Positions 9,126-17,710 of a stretch of DNA of 64,000 nucleotides are shown one piece after another. Every line of letters begins with the position of its first letter. The stretch's first letter is position 1. Position numbers and translations under genes: made by a program. The notes under the pieces were generated by a model. It saw only the letters and a program-made list of their open reading frames with translations, was not told the DNA's origin and made no database searches. Source of the DNA: Ectothiorhodospiraceae bacterium 2226 (GTDB taxonomy: Bacteria; Pseudomonadota; Gammaproteobacteria; GCA-013348725); assembly GCA_013348725.1 (NCBI GenBank), contig CP054689.1, positions 2,538,501 through 2,602,500 of the forward strand. The letters run 5' to 3'.

Positions 9126-11510
9126 ATGAACCTCTTGACCACCGCCGTACGCCTCGATGCCGCCGCCAGCGCCGATCTCGCCGCGTGGGCGCAGACGATC
9201 GAGCAGGACAGCACGACGCCGTTCGCCGCCGCGCAGCAGATCGTGCGTCGCCTCGGCGCACACTGCCGCGCCGACGGGCGTGCCGAAATCGGGTTCTGGT
9301 GCCCGGGCCTGTTCGCCGCGGGCATCGCCGAGCACGACATCTTCCTCGAGGTGCTGACGCCCCTGGAGGCGGTGGACCTGCAGGCCGACCGCCAGCAGCT
9401 CCAGTTCCAGCGCGCCTTGCTGAACATGCAGCGCGCCGGCGATTACCTCTGGGCGGTGGTGGAGGGCATGCAGGCGGGCAGCCGCGATACGGTGGGCTCG
9501 TTCTACTGGCTGAAGTACCGCACCGCCGACGGCGGCTGGCGTACGCTGCCCGACGTGCTGGCCCATTCCATGCCGTTCGGCGCGTTCGCGCCCAGCGAGT
9601 ACTACGACATCGCGCGCATGCAGCAGGAACGCGCGGATCGGGCCTACTTCCAGGCGCTGGCGCGCGAGGGCGAGGTGGTGCGGCTTGGGCCGCCGACCAA
9701 CATTCTGCAGATGCACATCAACACCGCTTCGGCCGCGGCGACCCTGGCCGGACTTACGCGGACGTTTCAGGCGCTGGCCGAGAAGGTGCAGGACGGCCTG
9801 CCGCTGACCGCGGTGGAGGAGTGCTACTACGGCTACGACGCGATCCAGTTGCTGCCTATCGAGCCCATCATCGCGCGCGAGGCGGGGCCGGCCAATTGGG
9901 AAGGCGTGGAGGATCACGATCCTTTCTCGGCCGACGTGATCTTCGACATGCGGCGCCCGACCGCCACCAACTGGGGCTATGACGTGGTCATCGCCGGTTC
10001 CTCGGCGATCAACCCGGGCGTGCTGGAGTCGCGTCGCCCGGACGAACTGGTCGACTTCATCGCCACGCTGCACAACTTCCCCGGCAAGCCGATCAAGGTG
10101 ATCTTCGACGTGGTGTTCGGCCACGCGGACAACCAGGCCCTGGAGGTGCTCGACTCGACCTTCTTCACCGGCCCCAACATGTACGGGCAGGACCTCAACC
10201 ACCGCCATCCCACGGTGCGTGCCATCCTGCTGGAGATGCAGCGACGCAAGGCCGATTTCGGCGCCGACGGGCTGCGCGTGGACGGCGCGCAGGACTTCCG
10301 CTACTGGAACCCGCAGACCGAGGAACTGCTGCACGACGACGAATACCTCCAGTCCATGAGCGACGTGGTGCAGGAGGTGGCGGACTGTCGGTATCGGCCC
10401 TGGATGATCTTCGAGGACGGCCGCCCCTGGCCGCGCGACGACTGGGAACTGGCCTCCACCTACCGCGCGGTGATCGAGGAACAGCCCGACACGTTTCAGT
10501 GGGGCCCGCTCACCTTCGCGCACAACACGCCCTTCCTGTTCACCTTCTGGGTCAGCAAGTGGTGGCGCCTGGAGGAGATCGTGCAGCGCGGCAGCAACTG
10601 GATCAACGGCTGCGCCAACCACGACACGCTGCGCCGCGGCACACAGGTGGACCCCGATCGCGCGCGCATCAACACGCGCCTCGGCGCCACGCGGCTGGAG
10701 ATCCTGGACAAGGCCTACGACAACCCGGCGGCCAATCTGCTCACCTACAGCTGCCTGCCGGGCGTGCCCATGGATTTCATCAACGCCTCGATGCGCGCCT
10801 CCTGGGGCTTCATCCGCAACACCGACGAGCGTTACGGGGTGAAGGTGTTGTCGGAGGAGACCGGTTTTCTCACCTGGCAGGTCGATGCGGCGCACTTCGA
10901 CCGCCCCGGCAACTTCGTGCGCCTGAAGGCCTTCGGCTTCGACGACCTCGAGGAATTCCGGCGCTTCATGCGCATGCTCAGCACGGCCGTGGTGATCACC
11001 GATGACGATATCGCCGCCATCGTGAAGCTGCTGCAGGCGGCCGAGCCGCCGCTGGCCGGTCCCGAGCTGTCGCCCGAGGTCCTGAAGGCCATCGTGCAGG
11101 CCTGGATGGACGATGCGCACGAGTACTGCAACGTCGCCTACTACCGCCACGAGCTGGATCCCGAGTTCACGCGCTTCAATCTCGCGGTGCGCGAGTTCCG
11201 CCGCAGCCGTCCCTGGTTGCGCGCGAACCTCGGCGCGGGGGAGCACTTCGCCCGGCGCCAGCCCTGTGACGGCACGGTGCTGTTCTACGGACTGCGCCAG
11301 GCCCCCGACGGCGGCGAGCAGGTGCTGTTCGTGGCCAATATGGAGGGTGCGCCGCTGTCGGTACGCCCGCCCGAATTGCCGATTCCGGGGCTGGCGCGCG
11401 AGGGCTGGCGCATCGCTCTCAAGGCGCCGGGGCTGGTTTGCGAGGCGGCCGAGGACGAGATCTGCATGGAGGACAGCCAGGGTCTCGTCCTGGTGCGCGA
11501 CGCCCGCTGA
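9126..11510 (+). CDS. gghA: GH13-like glucosylglycerol hydrolase
   Basis: A 794-residue alpha-amylase-fold hydrolase. The catalytic residues readable from the barrel motifs are Asp386 in LRVDGAQ (nucleophile), Glu430 in MIFEDGRPW (acid/base) and Asp500 in NHDT (transition-state stabiliser). From family knowledge, cyanobacterial GghA hydrolyses the compatible solute glucosylglycerol when salinity falls. That assignment rests partly on context, because the next two genes encode the phosphatase and the synthase of the same solute. ATG at 9126 is chosen; a longer frame to 9063 exists but adds atypical sequence. The intergenic region that follows carries a separate promoter, so breakdown and synthesis genes may be controlled independently. 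Confidence 0.78.
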   Translation: MNLLTTAVRLDAAASADLAAWAQTIEQDSTTPFAAAQQIVRRLGAHCRADGRAEIGFWCPGLFAAGIAEHDIFLEVLTPLEAVDLQADRQQLQFQRALLNMQRAGDYLWAVVEGMQAGSRDTVGSFYWLKYRTADGGWRTLPDVLAHSMPFGAFAPSEYYDIARMQQERADRAYFQALAREGEVVRLGPPTNILQMHINTASAAATLAGLTRTFQALAEKVQDGLPLTAVEECYYGYDAIQLLPIEPIIAREAGPANWEGVEDHDPFSADVIFDMRRPTATNWGYDVVIAGSSAINPGVLESRRPDELVDFIATLHNFPGKPIKVIFDVVFGHADNQALEVLDSTFFTGPNMYGQDLNHRHPTVRAILLEMQRRKADFGADGLRVDGAQDFRYWNPQTEELLHDDEYLQSMSDVVQEVADCRYRPWMIFEDGRPWPRDDWELASTYRAVIEEQPDTFQWGPLTFAHNTPFLFTFWVSKWWRLEEIVQRGSNWINGCANHDTLRRGTQVDPDRARINTRLGATRLEILDKAYDNPAANLLTYSCLPGVPMDFINASMRASWGFIRNTDERYGVKVLSEETGFLTWQVDAAHFDRPGNFVRLKAFGFDDLEEFRRFMRMLSTAVVITDDDIAAIVKLLQAAEPPLAGPELSPEVLKAIVQAWMDDAHEYCNVAYYRHELDPEFTRFNLAVREFRRSRPWLRANLGAGEHFARRQPCDGTVLFYGLRQAPDGGEQVLFVANMEGAPLSVRPPELPIPGLAREGWRIALKAPGLVCEAAEDEICMEDSQGLVLVRDAR

Positions 11511-11622
11511 GCCGCGCGCCCCATGCCCGCCCGGCGAGGATTTCCGGGAAGGCGTCACACTTTTCCATTTTTGATTAAGTGGCAGCCCGGGTGCAATAAA
11601 AGGTGCCCCGGCAAGGCCCGGA

Positions 11623-11650
11623 TTGACCTCGCCGGCGATGTCCGTATAAT
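11623..11650 (+). promoter_or_regulatory. Strong sigma70 promoter for ggpP-ggpS
   Basis: A TTGACC -35 box (11623-11628) and a perfect TATAAT -10 box (11645-11650) separated by 16 bp. It lies 70 bp upstream of the phosphatase start, in an AT-richer pocket of otherwise very GC-rich DNA. Nothing else in the gap would be served by it. Known ggpS genes are salt-induced; no operator was identified by eye. Confidence 0.75.
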
Positions 11651-11719
11651 GGCCGCCAACGCACATAATCAATCAGTTCCAATCTATAACTGCGTCTGGA
11701 TGCGCAAAATCGGATAAAT

Positions 11720-12487
11720 ATGCCAACGAATGCCATTTCCTCGGATGGTCGGCTCGTGCTGGCGACCGACCTGGACGGTACCTTCCTGGGGGGCTCGGAC
11801 GCGCAACGCGCCGCCTTCTACGAGCACATCAACACCTTCCGCGACCGTGTGCTGCTGGTCTTCGTGACCGGCCGCGACCTCGGCTTCATCCGCGAGCTGT
11901 GCGCCCAGCCCGGCATGCCGCAGCCCGATTACATCATCGGCGACGTGGGCACAACGGTGGTGCACGGCGCGACCCACGAACCGCTGCACGAGCTGCACAC
12001 CTGGATCGAGTCGCGCTGGAACGGCGCGGGCGACCGGGTGCGCGCGATGCTCGCCGACGAACCGGGCATCGAGTTGCAGCCCACGCCGTTCGAACGCCGC
12101 GTGTCGTACTACTACCGCCCGGACGAGCTGCGCGAGGAGACCTTGCGCAAGATCGAGGCCGCCGGGCTCGACTGGATTCTGTCAGCCGACGTGTACCTGG
12201 ACGTGATGCCGCGCGGCATCGCCAAGGGACCGACGCTGCTGAAGTTTGTAGAGGCCCTGGGGATCGATCCCGAGGACGTGGTGGCCTGTGGGGACACCTT
12301 GAACGACCTGTCGCTGTTCGAGACGGGGCTCAAGGGCGTCGCCGTCGGCAACTCCGAACCGCGCCTCGTGGAGCACATACGACACATGGACAACGTGTAC
12401 CACAGCCCGCACCCAGGGGTGGTCGGCATTCACGACGGGCTGCAGGTATTCGGCAAACAACTGGAGGTGCCGCTTGAAGCCACATAA
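11720..12487 (+). CDS. ggpP: HAD-IIB phosphatase, probable glucosylglycerol-phosphate phosphatase
   Basis: A 255-residue haloacid-dehalogenase phosphatase with all HAD motifs: ATDLDGT (nucleophile and acid Asp), FVTGRD (motif II), the Lys of RGIAKGPT, and ACGDTLNDL (motif IV). The cap type and sequence resemble sucrose- and sugar-phosphate phosphatases. It overlaps the synthase gene by 14 bp, so the likely substrate is glucosylglycerol-3-phosphate. The canonical cyanobacterial GgpP (StpA) is a longer protein. Some pseudomonads fuse an N-terminal HAD domain to the synthase (GgpPS), and this pair looks like the unfused form. Substrate and symbol are inferred from context. Confidence 0.75.
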   Translation: MPTNAISSDGRLVLATDLDGTFLGGSDAQRAAFYEHINTFRDRVLLVFVTGRDLGFIRELCAQPGMPQPDYIIGDVGTTVVHGATHEPLHELHTWIESRWNGAGDRVRAMLADEPGIELQPTPFERRVSYYYRPDELREETLRKIEAAGLDWILSADVYLDVMPRGIAKGPTLLKFVEALGIDPEDVVACGDTLNDLSLFETGLKGVAVGNSEPRLVEHIRHMDNVYHSPHPGVVGIHDGLQVFGKQLEVPLEAT

Positions 12488-13985
12488 ATCATCCCTCGTC
12501 ATCGTCTATCACCGCGCCCCGTACCAAGAAGTCGTCGAGAACGGAAAAACCTACTACCGCGACCACAAAAGCCCGAACGGGATCCTGCCGACGCTGAAAG
12601 GGTTCTTCGATCATGTGGACCGGGGCACCTGGGTCGCGACCAAGCAGGTCAGCCCGAAGCAGAAGGAACGCCACGACCCGCACGTGACCGTGGACGACGG
12701 CACCCACAGCTACCACGTGCGTCAGGTGCCGCTCACGGCGGACGAGATCAAGCAGTTCTACCACATCACCTCGAAGGAGGCCTTCTGGCCGATCCTTCAC
12801 TCCTTCCCCAACCAGTTCAAATACGACGGCATCGACTGGGACACCTTCGTCGAGGTCAACAAGAAGTTCGCCGACGCGGCCTGCGACGAGGCGGCCGACG
12901 ACGCGATGATCTGGATCCACGATTACAACCTGTGGTTGGTGCCGTACTTCGTGCGCGAGCGTATGCCGAACGCCCGCATCGGCTTTTTTCACCACACGCC
13001 GTTTCCTGCGGCGGACGTGTTCAACATCCTGCCCTGGCGCGAGCAGATCGTGGAGAGCCTGCTGTCCTGCGACATCGTGGGCTTTCACATTCCGCGCTAT
13101 GCCGAGAACTTCGTGGGTGTGGCGCGCAGCCTGCGCGCGGCCGAGATCGTGCGCCGCGTCCCGGTGGACAGCAACCAGGCGAGCGGCAAGGCGCTGTCCG
13201 AGTCGGAGGTGACGCGGCAGATCCGCTACAAGGACCGCATCGTCAACATCGACACCTATTCGGTCGGCACCAATCCCGAACAGATCCGCGACGTGCTGCA
13301 TCGCGACGAGAGCGAGGCGCTGGAGCAGGAGATCCGTGAGGAGATCGCCGGGCGCAAGCTCATCGTCTCGGTCAGCCGCGTCGATTATGTGAAGGGCACG
13401 CGCGAGATGCTGGAGAGCTTCGGCCGCGTGCTGGAGCGCCGCCCCGACCTGCACGGCAAGGTGCAGCTCCTGGTCACCGCCGTGTCGGCCGCCTCGGGCA
13501 TGCGCGCCTACCGCACCGCTCAGCAGCAGATCGAGCAGTTGGTGGGGCGCATCAACGGGCGCTTCGCCAAGCTGAACTGGACGCCGATCTTCCTGTACAC
13601 GCAGCCCATCCCGTTCGAAAAGCTGCTGTGCTACTACCGCGTGGCGGATGTGTGCTGGGTGCCGCCGCTGCGTGACGGCCTGAACCTGGTGGCCAAGGAG
13701 TACGTGGCCGCCCACGCGGGCCGCGACGGCGTGCTGCTGCTGTCGGAGTTTGTCGGCGCCGCGGTGGACCTGCCCGACGCCGTGTTCGTCAATCCGTACT
13801 CCGACGACAGCATGGACAAGGGCCTGGAGGCGGCGCTCGAGATGCCGCGCGAAGAGCAGGGCCGACGCATGACCAAGCTGTACCGCGCGGTGGTCAACAA
13901 CAGCATCACCCACTGGGCGGATCACACCCTGCAGCAGTTCCGCGCCCTGCAGGCGCAGCCCGACACCGAGCGCAAGGCGGGTTGA
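12474..13985 (+). CDS. ggpS: Glucosylglycerol-phosphate synthase (GT20)
   Basis: A 503-residue GT20 glycosyltransferase that joins ADP-glucose and glycerol-3-phosphate. It resembles trehalose-phosphate synthases but is closer to cyanobacterial GgpS, with blocks such as SPNGILPTLK, FYHITSKEAFWPILHSFP, IHDYNLWL, FHHTPFP, NILPWRE, NGRFAKLNWTPI and PLRDGLNLVAKEYV. Several of these, including the SPNGILPTLK and HITSKEAFWP blocks, distinguish GgpS from OtsA. The start is TTG at 12474, with a GGAGGTG Shine-Dalgarno at the proper distance; translation from it aligns with family N-termini. An intrinsic terminator follows. The product accumulates as an osmoprotectant. Confidence 0.9.
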   Translation: MKPHKSSLVIVYHRAPYQEVVENGKTYYRDHKSPNGILPTLKGFFDHVDRGTWVATKQVSPKQKERHDPHVTVDDGTHSYHVRQVPLTADEIKQFYHITSKEAFWPILHSFPNQFKYDGIDWDTFVEVNKKFADAACDEAADDAMIWIHDYNLWLVPYFVRERMPNARIGFFHHTPFPAADVFNILPWREQIVESLLSCDIVGFHIPRYAENFVGVARSLRAAEIVRRVPVDSNQASGKALSESEVTRQIRYKDRIVNIDTYSVGTNPEQIRDVLHRDESEALEQEIREEIAGRKLIVSVSRVDYVKGTREMLESFGRVLERRPDLHGKVQLLVTAVSAASGMRAYRTAQQQIEQLVGRINGRFAKLNWTPIFLYTQPIPFEKLLCYYRVADVCWVPPLRDGLNLVAKEYVAAHAGRDGVLLLSEFVGAAVDLPDAVFVNPYSDDSMDKGLEAALEMPREEQGRRMTKLYRAVVNNSITHWADHTLQQFRALQAQPDTERKAG

Positions 13986-13995
13986 GCGGCGCCCG

Positions 13996-14033
13996 GGCGG
14001 CGGTCCCTGCCGGGGCCGCCGCCTGGACTTTTT
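13996..14033 (+). terminator. Intrinsic terminator of ggpP-ggpS
   Basis: A 12-bp GC stem (13996-14007 with 14012-14023, one G-T wobble) and a 4-nt loop, followed by TGGACTTTTT. It begins 11 bp after the ggpS stop codon. Together with the promoter at 11623 it delimits a two-gene transcription unit. Confidence 0.75.
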
Positions 14034-14130
14034 GCCGCCACGGGACCAAAATCCTCCGTTTTCCGGGCGTGGGCGCGCCCGTCGACACCGCCCGCTACTT
14101 TTCCACAACCCCTTTAGGAAACCGAACGTT

Positions 14131-15321
14131 ATGGCGCCGCAGATCAAGTCCTTCCATCCCCCGCGTCGCGTCTTGATGGGCCCCGGGCCGTCCGACGTGA
14201 GCGATCGCGTGCTGCAGGCCATGGCCCGGCCGACCGTCGGTCATCTGGATCCGGTCTTCGCCGGCATGATGGAGGAGGCCAAGACGCTGCTGCGCTACGC
14301 CTTCCAGACCGACAACGCGCTGACCTTTCCCGTCTCCGCCCCGGGCTCGGCCGGCATGGAGATGTGCTTCGTCAATCTGGTGGAGCCGGGCGACAAGGTG
14401 ATCGTGTGCCGTAACGGCGTGTTCGGCGGGCGCATGAAGGAGAACGTCGAGCGCTGCGGCGGCACCGCGGTGATGGTCGACGATGCCTGGGGCGCGCCGG
14501 TCGACCCCGCCAAGCTGGAGGACGCCCTCAAGGCCAACCCCGACGCCAAGATCGTCGCCTTCGTGCACGCCGAGACCTCCACCGGCGCGCTGTCCGATGC
14601 GCAGACCATCGCCGCCCTCGCGCACCGCTACGGTTGTTTGGTGATCGCCGACACGGTGACCTCCTTGGGCGGCTCGCCGCTCAAGGTCGACGCGTGGGAA
14701 CTCGACGCCGTGTACTCCGGCACCCAGAAGTGCCTGTCGGCCCCGCCGGGGCTGTCGCCGGTAACCTTCGGCGAGCGCGCCGTGCAGAAGATCAAGGCCC
14801 GCCAGAGCCGGGTGCAGAGCTGGTTCCTCGACCTCAATCTGGTGATGGGCTACTGGGGCGGCGAGGGCAAGCGGGTCTATCACCACACCGCGCCGGTCAA
14901 CAGCCTGTACGCCCTGCACGAGGCGCTGGTGATCCTGGCCGAAGAGGGCCTGGAAGCGGCCTGGGAGCGCCATGCGCGCAACCACCGCATGCTGCGCGCC
15001 GGGCTCGAGGCGCTCGGCATGCGCTTCGTGGTGGAGGAGGCGTATCGCCTGCCGCAGCTGAACGCGGTCACGATCCCCGCGGGGGTGGACGACGCGGCGG
15101 TCCGCAACGCGCTGCTGAACGAGCACAACCTGGAGATCGGCGCGGGCCTCGGCGATCTCGCCGGCAAGGTGTGGCGTATCGGCCTGATGGGGCACGCCTC
15201 CAACCCGCGCAACGTCGAGTACTGCCTGAACGCGTTGGAACAGGTGCTCGGCGCGCAGGGGCACCCGGTCGAACAGGGCAAGGCCGCCGAGGCGGCGCGC
15301 GCGGCGGCGCAGGCCGCCTGA
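14131..15321 (+). CDS. Serine/alanine-glyoxylate aminotransferase (class V PLP)
   Basis: A 396-residue class V pyridoxal-phosphate aminotransferase. The N-terminus ([13 protein letters not shown]), the HAETSTGA segment, VTSLGG with the cofactor-binding Asp upstream (IADTVTS), and the PLP Lys in [12 protein letters not shown] are typical of the alanine-glyoxylate / serine-glyoxylate family. The enzyme would transaminate glyoxylate to glycine, linking photorespiratory glyoxylate or serine metabolism; family members differ in amino donor (Ala, Ser), and sequence by eye does not decide it. ATG at 14131 is used; the frame extends upstream into the ggpS terminator and is not credible there. The C-terminal tail is Ala-rich. 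Confidence 0.88.
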   Translation: MAPQIKSFHPPRRVLMGPGPSDVSDRVLQAMARPTVGHLDPVFAGMMEEAKTLLRYAFQTDNALTFPVSAPGSAGMEMCFVNLVEPGDKVIVCRNGVFGGRMKENVERCGGTAVMVDDAWGAPVDPAKLEDALKANPDAKIVAFVHAETSTGALSDAQTIAALAHRYGCLVIADTVTSLGGSPLKVDAWELDAVYSGTQKCLSAPPGLSPVTFGERAVQKIKARQSRVQSWFLDLNLVMGYWGGEGKRVYHHTAPVNSLYALHEALVILAEEGLEAAWERHARNHRMLRAGLEALGMRFVVEEAYRLPQLNAVTIPAGVDDAAVRNALLNEHNLEIGAGLGDLAGKVWRIGLMGHASNPRNVEYCLNALEQVLGAQGHPVEQGKAAEAARAAAQAA

Positions 15322-15322
15322 C

Positions 15323-15706
15323 ATGGAGCCCGCGGCCACACCCGATCTGGAGCTGCGCCAACGGCGCATGGCGCACATCGTCTACGGGCTGCAGGCCCTG
15401 AGCGTGTTCATCGGCCTGATCGGCATCGTGGCGGTGGTGCTGGCCTACCTGCGCCGTCGTCAAGGCGGCGGTTCGGTGACCACGCACTTCACCTGGCAGA
15501 TCCGCAGCTTCTGGGGGTTTTTTATCGCCTCGGCGCTCGGCTCCATCATGGTGGTGGCCTTTCAGGGCTTCGGGGCCGGCCAGCTCGGCCTGCTGCTGGT
15601 GGTCGCGGCCGCGATATGGCTGATCTATCGCGTGATCCGCGGCTGGCTCGGCCTGTATGACGGCCGGCCGATGTACGACATCTATCCGCCTCCCCCCGCG
15701 GCCTAG
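15323..15706 (+). CDS. Small membrane protein, four predicted helices (paralogue of 16621-16980)
   Basis: A 127-residue protein with hydrophobic stretches at about residues 20-45, 65-85 and 88-107, and the pattern HFTWQIRSFWGFF in the loop before the second. It resembles DUF4870-type small membrane proteins of unknown function, but this could not be confirmed. It starts 1 bp after the aminotransferase stop and is probably co-transcribed with it. The protein ends with LYDGRPMYDIY. A second gene 0.9 kb downstream has the same layout and the same WQI and RRPMY landmarks, so the two are paralogues. Confidence 0.75.
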   Translation: MEPAATPDLELRQRRMAHIVYGLQALSVFIGLIGIVAVVLAYLRRRQGGGSVTTHFTWQIRSFWGFFIASALGSIMVVAFQGFGAGQLGLLLVVAAAIWLIYRVIRGWLGLYDGRPMYDIYPPPPAA

Positions 15707-15714
15707 CGGCGCGC

Positions 15715-15743
15715 GAACCGCCCGCCGCAGCCGCGGGCGGTTC
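15715..15743. other. Perfect 11-bp hairpin between two close genes
   Basis: GAACCGCCCGC (15715-15725), a 7-nt loop, and GCGGGCGGTTC (15733-15743). It begins 8 bp after one stop codon and ends 7 bp before the next ATG, with no T-run. It could act as a processing or attenuation structure; its 3' arm contains the only Shine-Dalgarno-like bases (GGGCGG) for the downstream gene. Confidence 0.6.
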
Positions 15744-15750
15744 GTACCTT

Positions 15751-16425
15751 ATGAACCCTTGGATCCTCATCGACAGCGCGGTCCCCGCCGATGGCGGCCC
15801 GCCCTTGCGCCTGTATCGGCGCGGGGCGGAGTTCTCCATCAAGGTGGGCCGCATCGAGCTCATGAGCAGCCGAGTCCATGGCTCCGAGGAGGCGCTGGCG
15901 CAGCTGGCCTGCGCCCGCCTTGCGGACCCGGCGCGCGCGCACGTGCTGGTCGGTGGGCTGGGGATGGGCTATACGCTGGCGGCGGCGCTGCGCCTGCTCG
16001 GCCCCGCCGCGCACGTGACGGTGGCCGAGCGTGCCCCGGCCGTGGTGGCCTGGAACCGCGGCCCGCTCGCCGAGCTTGCCGGGCGCCCGCTCGCGGACCC
16101 GCGCGTGGCGGTGCACGAAGGCGATGTGGCCGAGGCCCTGCGCCCGTCCGAACGCTATGACGCCATCCTGCTGGACGTGGACAACGGGCCGGAGGCGCTG
16201 AGCCACGCGGACAACCAGTGGCTGTACGGCGCCGCCGGGCTGGCGGCCGCACGGGCCGCGCTGCGTCCGGCCGGCGTGCTGGCGGTGTGGTCGGTGAGTC
16301 CCGATACCGGCTTCACCCGGCGCCTGCGCCAGGCGGGGTTCGCGGTGGAGGAGTGCCCGGTGCGGGCGCGCGGCGGGCGGCGCGGCGCGCGTCATTGGAT
16401 CTGGTTGGCCACGCGCCCCGCTTGA
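15751..16425 (+). CDS. Spermidine-synthase-like (class I methyltransferase fold) protein
   Basis: A 224-residue protein with a Rossmann nucleotide-binding core: VLVGGLGMGYTL (motif I, where S-adenosyl compounds bind), VTVAERAPAVV (acidic end of strand 2), and YDAILLDVDNGPEAL (motif IV). This is the pattern of short SpeE-like proteins found in many proteobacteria, often of unknown substrate. It lacks the N-terminal beta-hairpin domain typical of true aminopropyltransferases except for a short RLYRRGAEFSIKVG strand region. Spermidine synthesis is therefore not claimed. It is flanked by two paralogous small membrane proteins. Confidence 0.75.
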   Translation: MNPWILIDSAVPADGGPPLRLYRRGAEFSIKVGRIELMSSRVHGSEEALAQLACARLADPARAHVLVGGLGMGYTLAAALRLLGPAAHVTVAERAPAVVAWNRGPLAELAGRPLADPRVAVHEGDVAEALRPSERYDAILLDVDNGPEALSHADNQWLYGAAGLAAARAALRPAGVLAVWSVSPDTGFTRRLRQAGFAVEECPVRARGGRRGARHWIWLATRPA

Positions 16426-16620
16426 GTCGCCGCGCCCTTGCGGGCGCGCCGCTGTCCCTGCCCGACGCCGCGCCCTTCGCGAGGCCCCACATCTGCGCCC
16501 CATCCCCCGTTCAGCCGCGTTTCCTATAGTTGTTGTAGCGTGCTGCCGACGCCGCCGGGGTCAAGCTATCGCCTCGGGGTTGCGCGTCGCGGTATCCCCG
16601 AATCGAGAAAGGAATCGTGT

Positions 16621-16980
16621 ATGGCGAGAACGGAAGTCGCCCCCGAGGAGCGGGCGCGAAAACGCGTGCTGACGCTTTACGGCGTACTGGCGCTGGGGAT
16701 GTTGCTCAACATCTTGTGGATCGTGGCGGCCATGGTGGCGGCGCAGTGGCGCGGCGAGATGCCGCCCTGGCTGGACTCCCATCTGCGCTGGCAGATCAAC
16801 ACCGTGTGGGTGGGGCTCGGCGCGGTGTTCATCGGCGTGCTGACCTTCATCGTGTTTCCATGGCGCGAGATCGCGCTCGCCGGGGCCGCGCTGGCCGCGT
16901 TCGGCTGGCTGTGGCTGTTGGTGCGCACCGCTTGGGGCTGGTTCAGCCTCACGCGGCGCCGTCCCATGTACCAGGTCTGA
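16621..16980 (+). CDS. Small membrane protein (paralogue of 15323-15706)
   Basis: A 119-residue protein with four likely membrane segments (about residues 20-40, 58-75, 78-95 and 97-112). The loop motif HLRWQINTVWVGL and the terminal LTRRRPMYQV mirror HFTWQIRSFWGFF and LYDGRPMYDI in the upstream paralogue. The function is unknown. ATG at 16621 is preceded by GAAAGGAA. A longer frame to 16438 reads through the intergenic region and is rejected. Confidence 0.72.
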   Translation: MARTEVAPEERARKRVLTLYGVLALGMLLNILWIVAAMVAAQWRGEMPPWLDSHLRWQINTVWVGLGAVFIGVLTFIVFPWREIALAGAALAAFGWLWLLVRTAWGWFSLTRRRPMYQV

Positions 16981-17100
16981 ATCCATCCATCTTGGATGGC
17001 TCAGACCACGCGAAGCGAAAAGCGTGGTTGTCGCTTCGCTTCGTGATCGACGGCTGGCCGCCATCGATCACGGCGGCACATCCGTGTGCCGCGTGTGCCG
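16981..17100. repeat. Diverged single copy of the multi-hairpin repeat (inverted orientation)
   Basis: This intergenic stretch between convergent genes is related, in reverse complement, to the 124-bp unit of the array at 30.6-31.0 kb. It contains TCAGACC, the stem GCGAAGCGA.../...TCGCTTCGC, the stem GTGATCGA/TCGATCAC around 17043-17071, and GGCACA-TCCG-TGTGCC. In the first of these, an A:T pair of the array unit is replaced by G:C on both arms, a compensatory change. The boundaries are approximate. Confidence 0.7.
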
Positions 17101-17124
17101 CGTATGCCGCGGGCTTTCTGGTGC

Positions 17125-17577
17125 TCAGGGGCTGCGCGGCTCCACCACGAGTTCGGTCTCGGAGTAGCGGTCGTGCCAGGTGAGCCCCTCCTTGTCCACC
17201 AACGCCCAAAGAAAGCCGAGCCCGAGCGCCAGCCACGAGCCGATGGCCACCATGAAGCGCAACAGCACGTGGTACAAGGTGAGCGGGCCGCCGTCGCGCC
17301 GCCGCAGGCGCACCCGCCAGGCGCGCATGCCGAGCGTCTGGCCGCCGTGCATCCAGAACCAGGCGAAGAACGCGAACGTCACCAGCAGCAGATAGGTCTG
17401 GAACAGCGGGTTGCCCGGCGACACTGCGCCGCCGGTGAAGGCAAGCACCAGCGCCGCGGCGCCCATCCAGACCGCGATCAGCAGCAGGGCGTCGTAGAAG
17501 ATCGCCGCGAAGCGGCGCAGCAGGCCGGCACGCGGCAGCGTGGGGGCGGCGACGGGAGTAGCGGTGGTTTTGGCCAT
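17125..17577 (-). CDS. RDD-family membrane protein
   Basis: A 150-residue membrane protein of the RDD family. The pattern LLRRFAAIFYDALLL (Arg and Asp of the first helix) and the later GQTLGMRAWRVRL (the second conserved block) are diagnostic. Three or four hydrophobic segments are present. The family is broad and mostly uncharacterised; some members transport ions. ATG at 17577 is preferred to an upstream in-frame start at 17607, which lies in unrelated sequence. It is monocistronic and converges on the paralogous membrane protein gene across a hairpin repeat. It is divergent from purL. Confidence 0.85.
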   Translation of the reverse strand: MAKTTATPVAAPTLPRAGLLRRFAAIFYDALLLIAVWMGAAALVLAFTGGAVSPGNPLFQTYLLLVTFAFFAWFWMHGGQTLGMRAWRVRLRRRDGGPLTLYHVLLRFMVAIGSWLALGLGFLWALVDKEGLTWHDRYSETELVVEPRSP

Positions 17578-17710
17578 GGGCGCGCATGATACCAGAGGCG
17601 TACCCACGCCTCAGCCGGCGCGGTCGGACCGGCGGCGGTCGCGCCCTGGGCGAGGCGGGACGCTGTGATATCATTGCGCGTTTTCCCGAGCCTGGCCTAG
17701 AGGCGCGTCC

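Noticed and set aside
12489..14222. 577-residue minus-strand frame opposite ggpS
   Set aside because: Antisense shadow; ggpS is strongly supported by homology and by its promoter and terminator.
15751..16425. Genuine spermidine synthase
   Set aside because: The N-terminal domain and the conserved catalytic Asp region of aminopropyltransferases are not evident; only the Rossmann core is supported.
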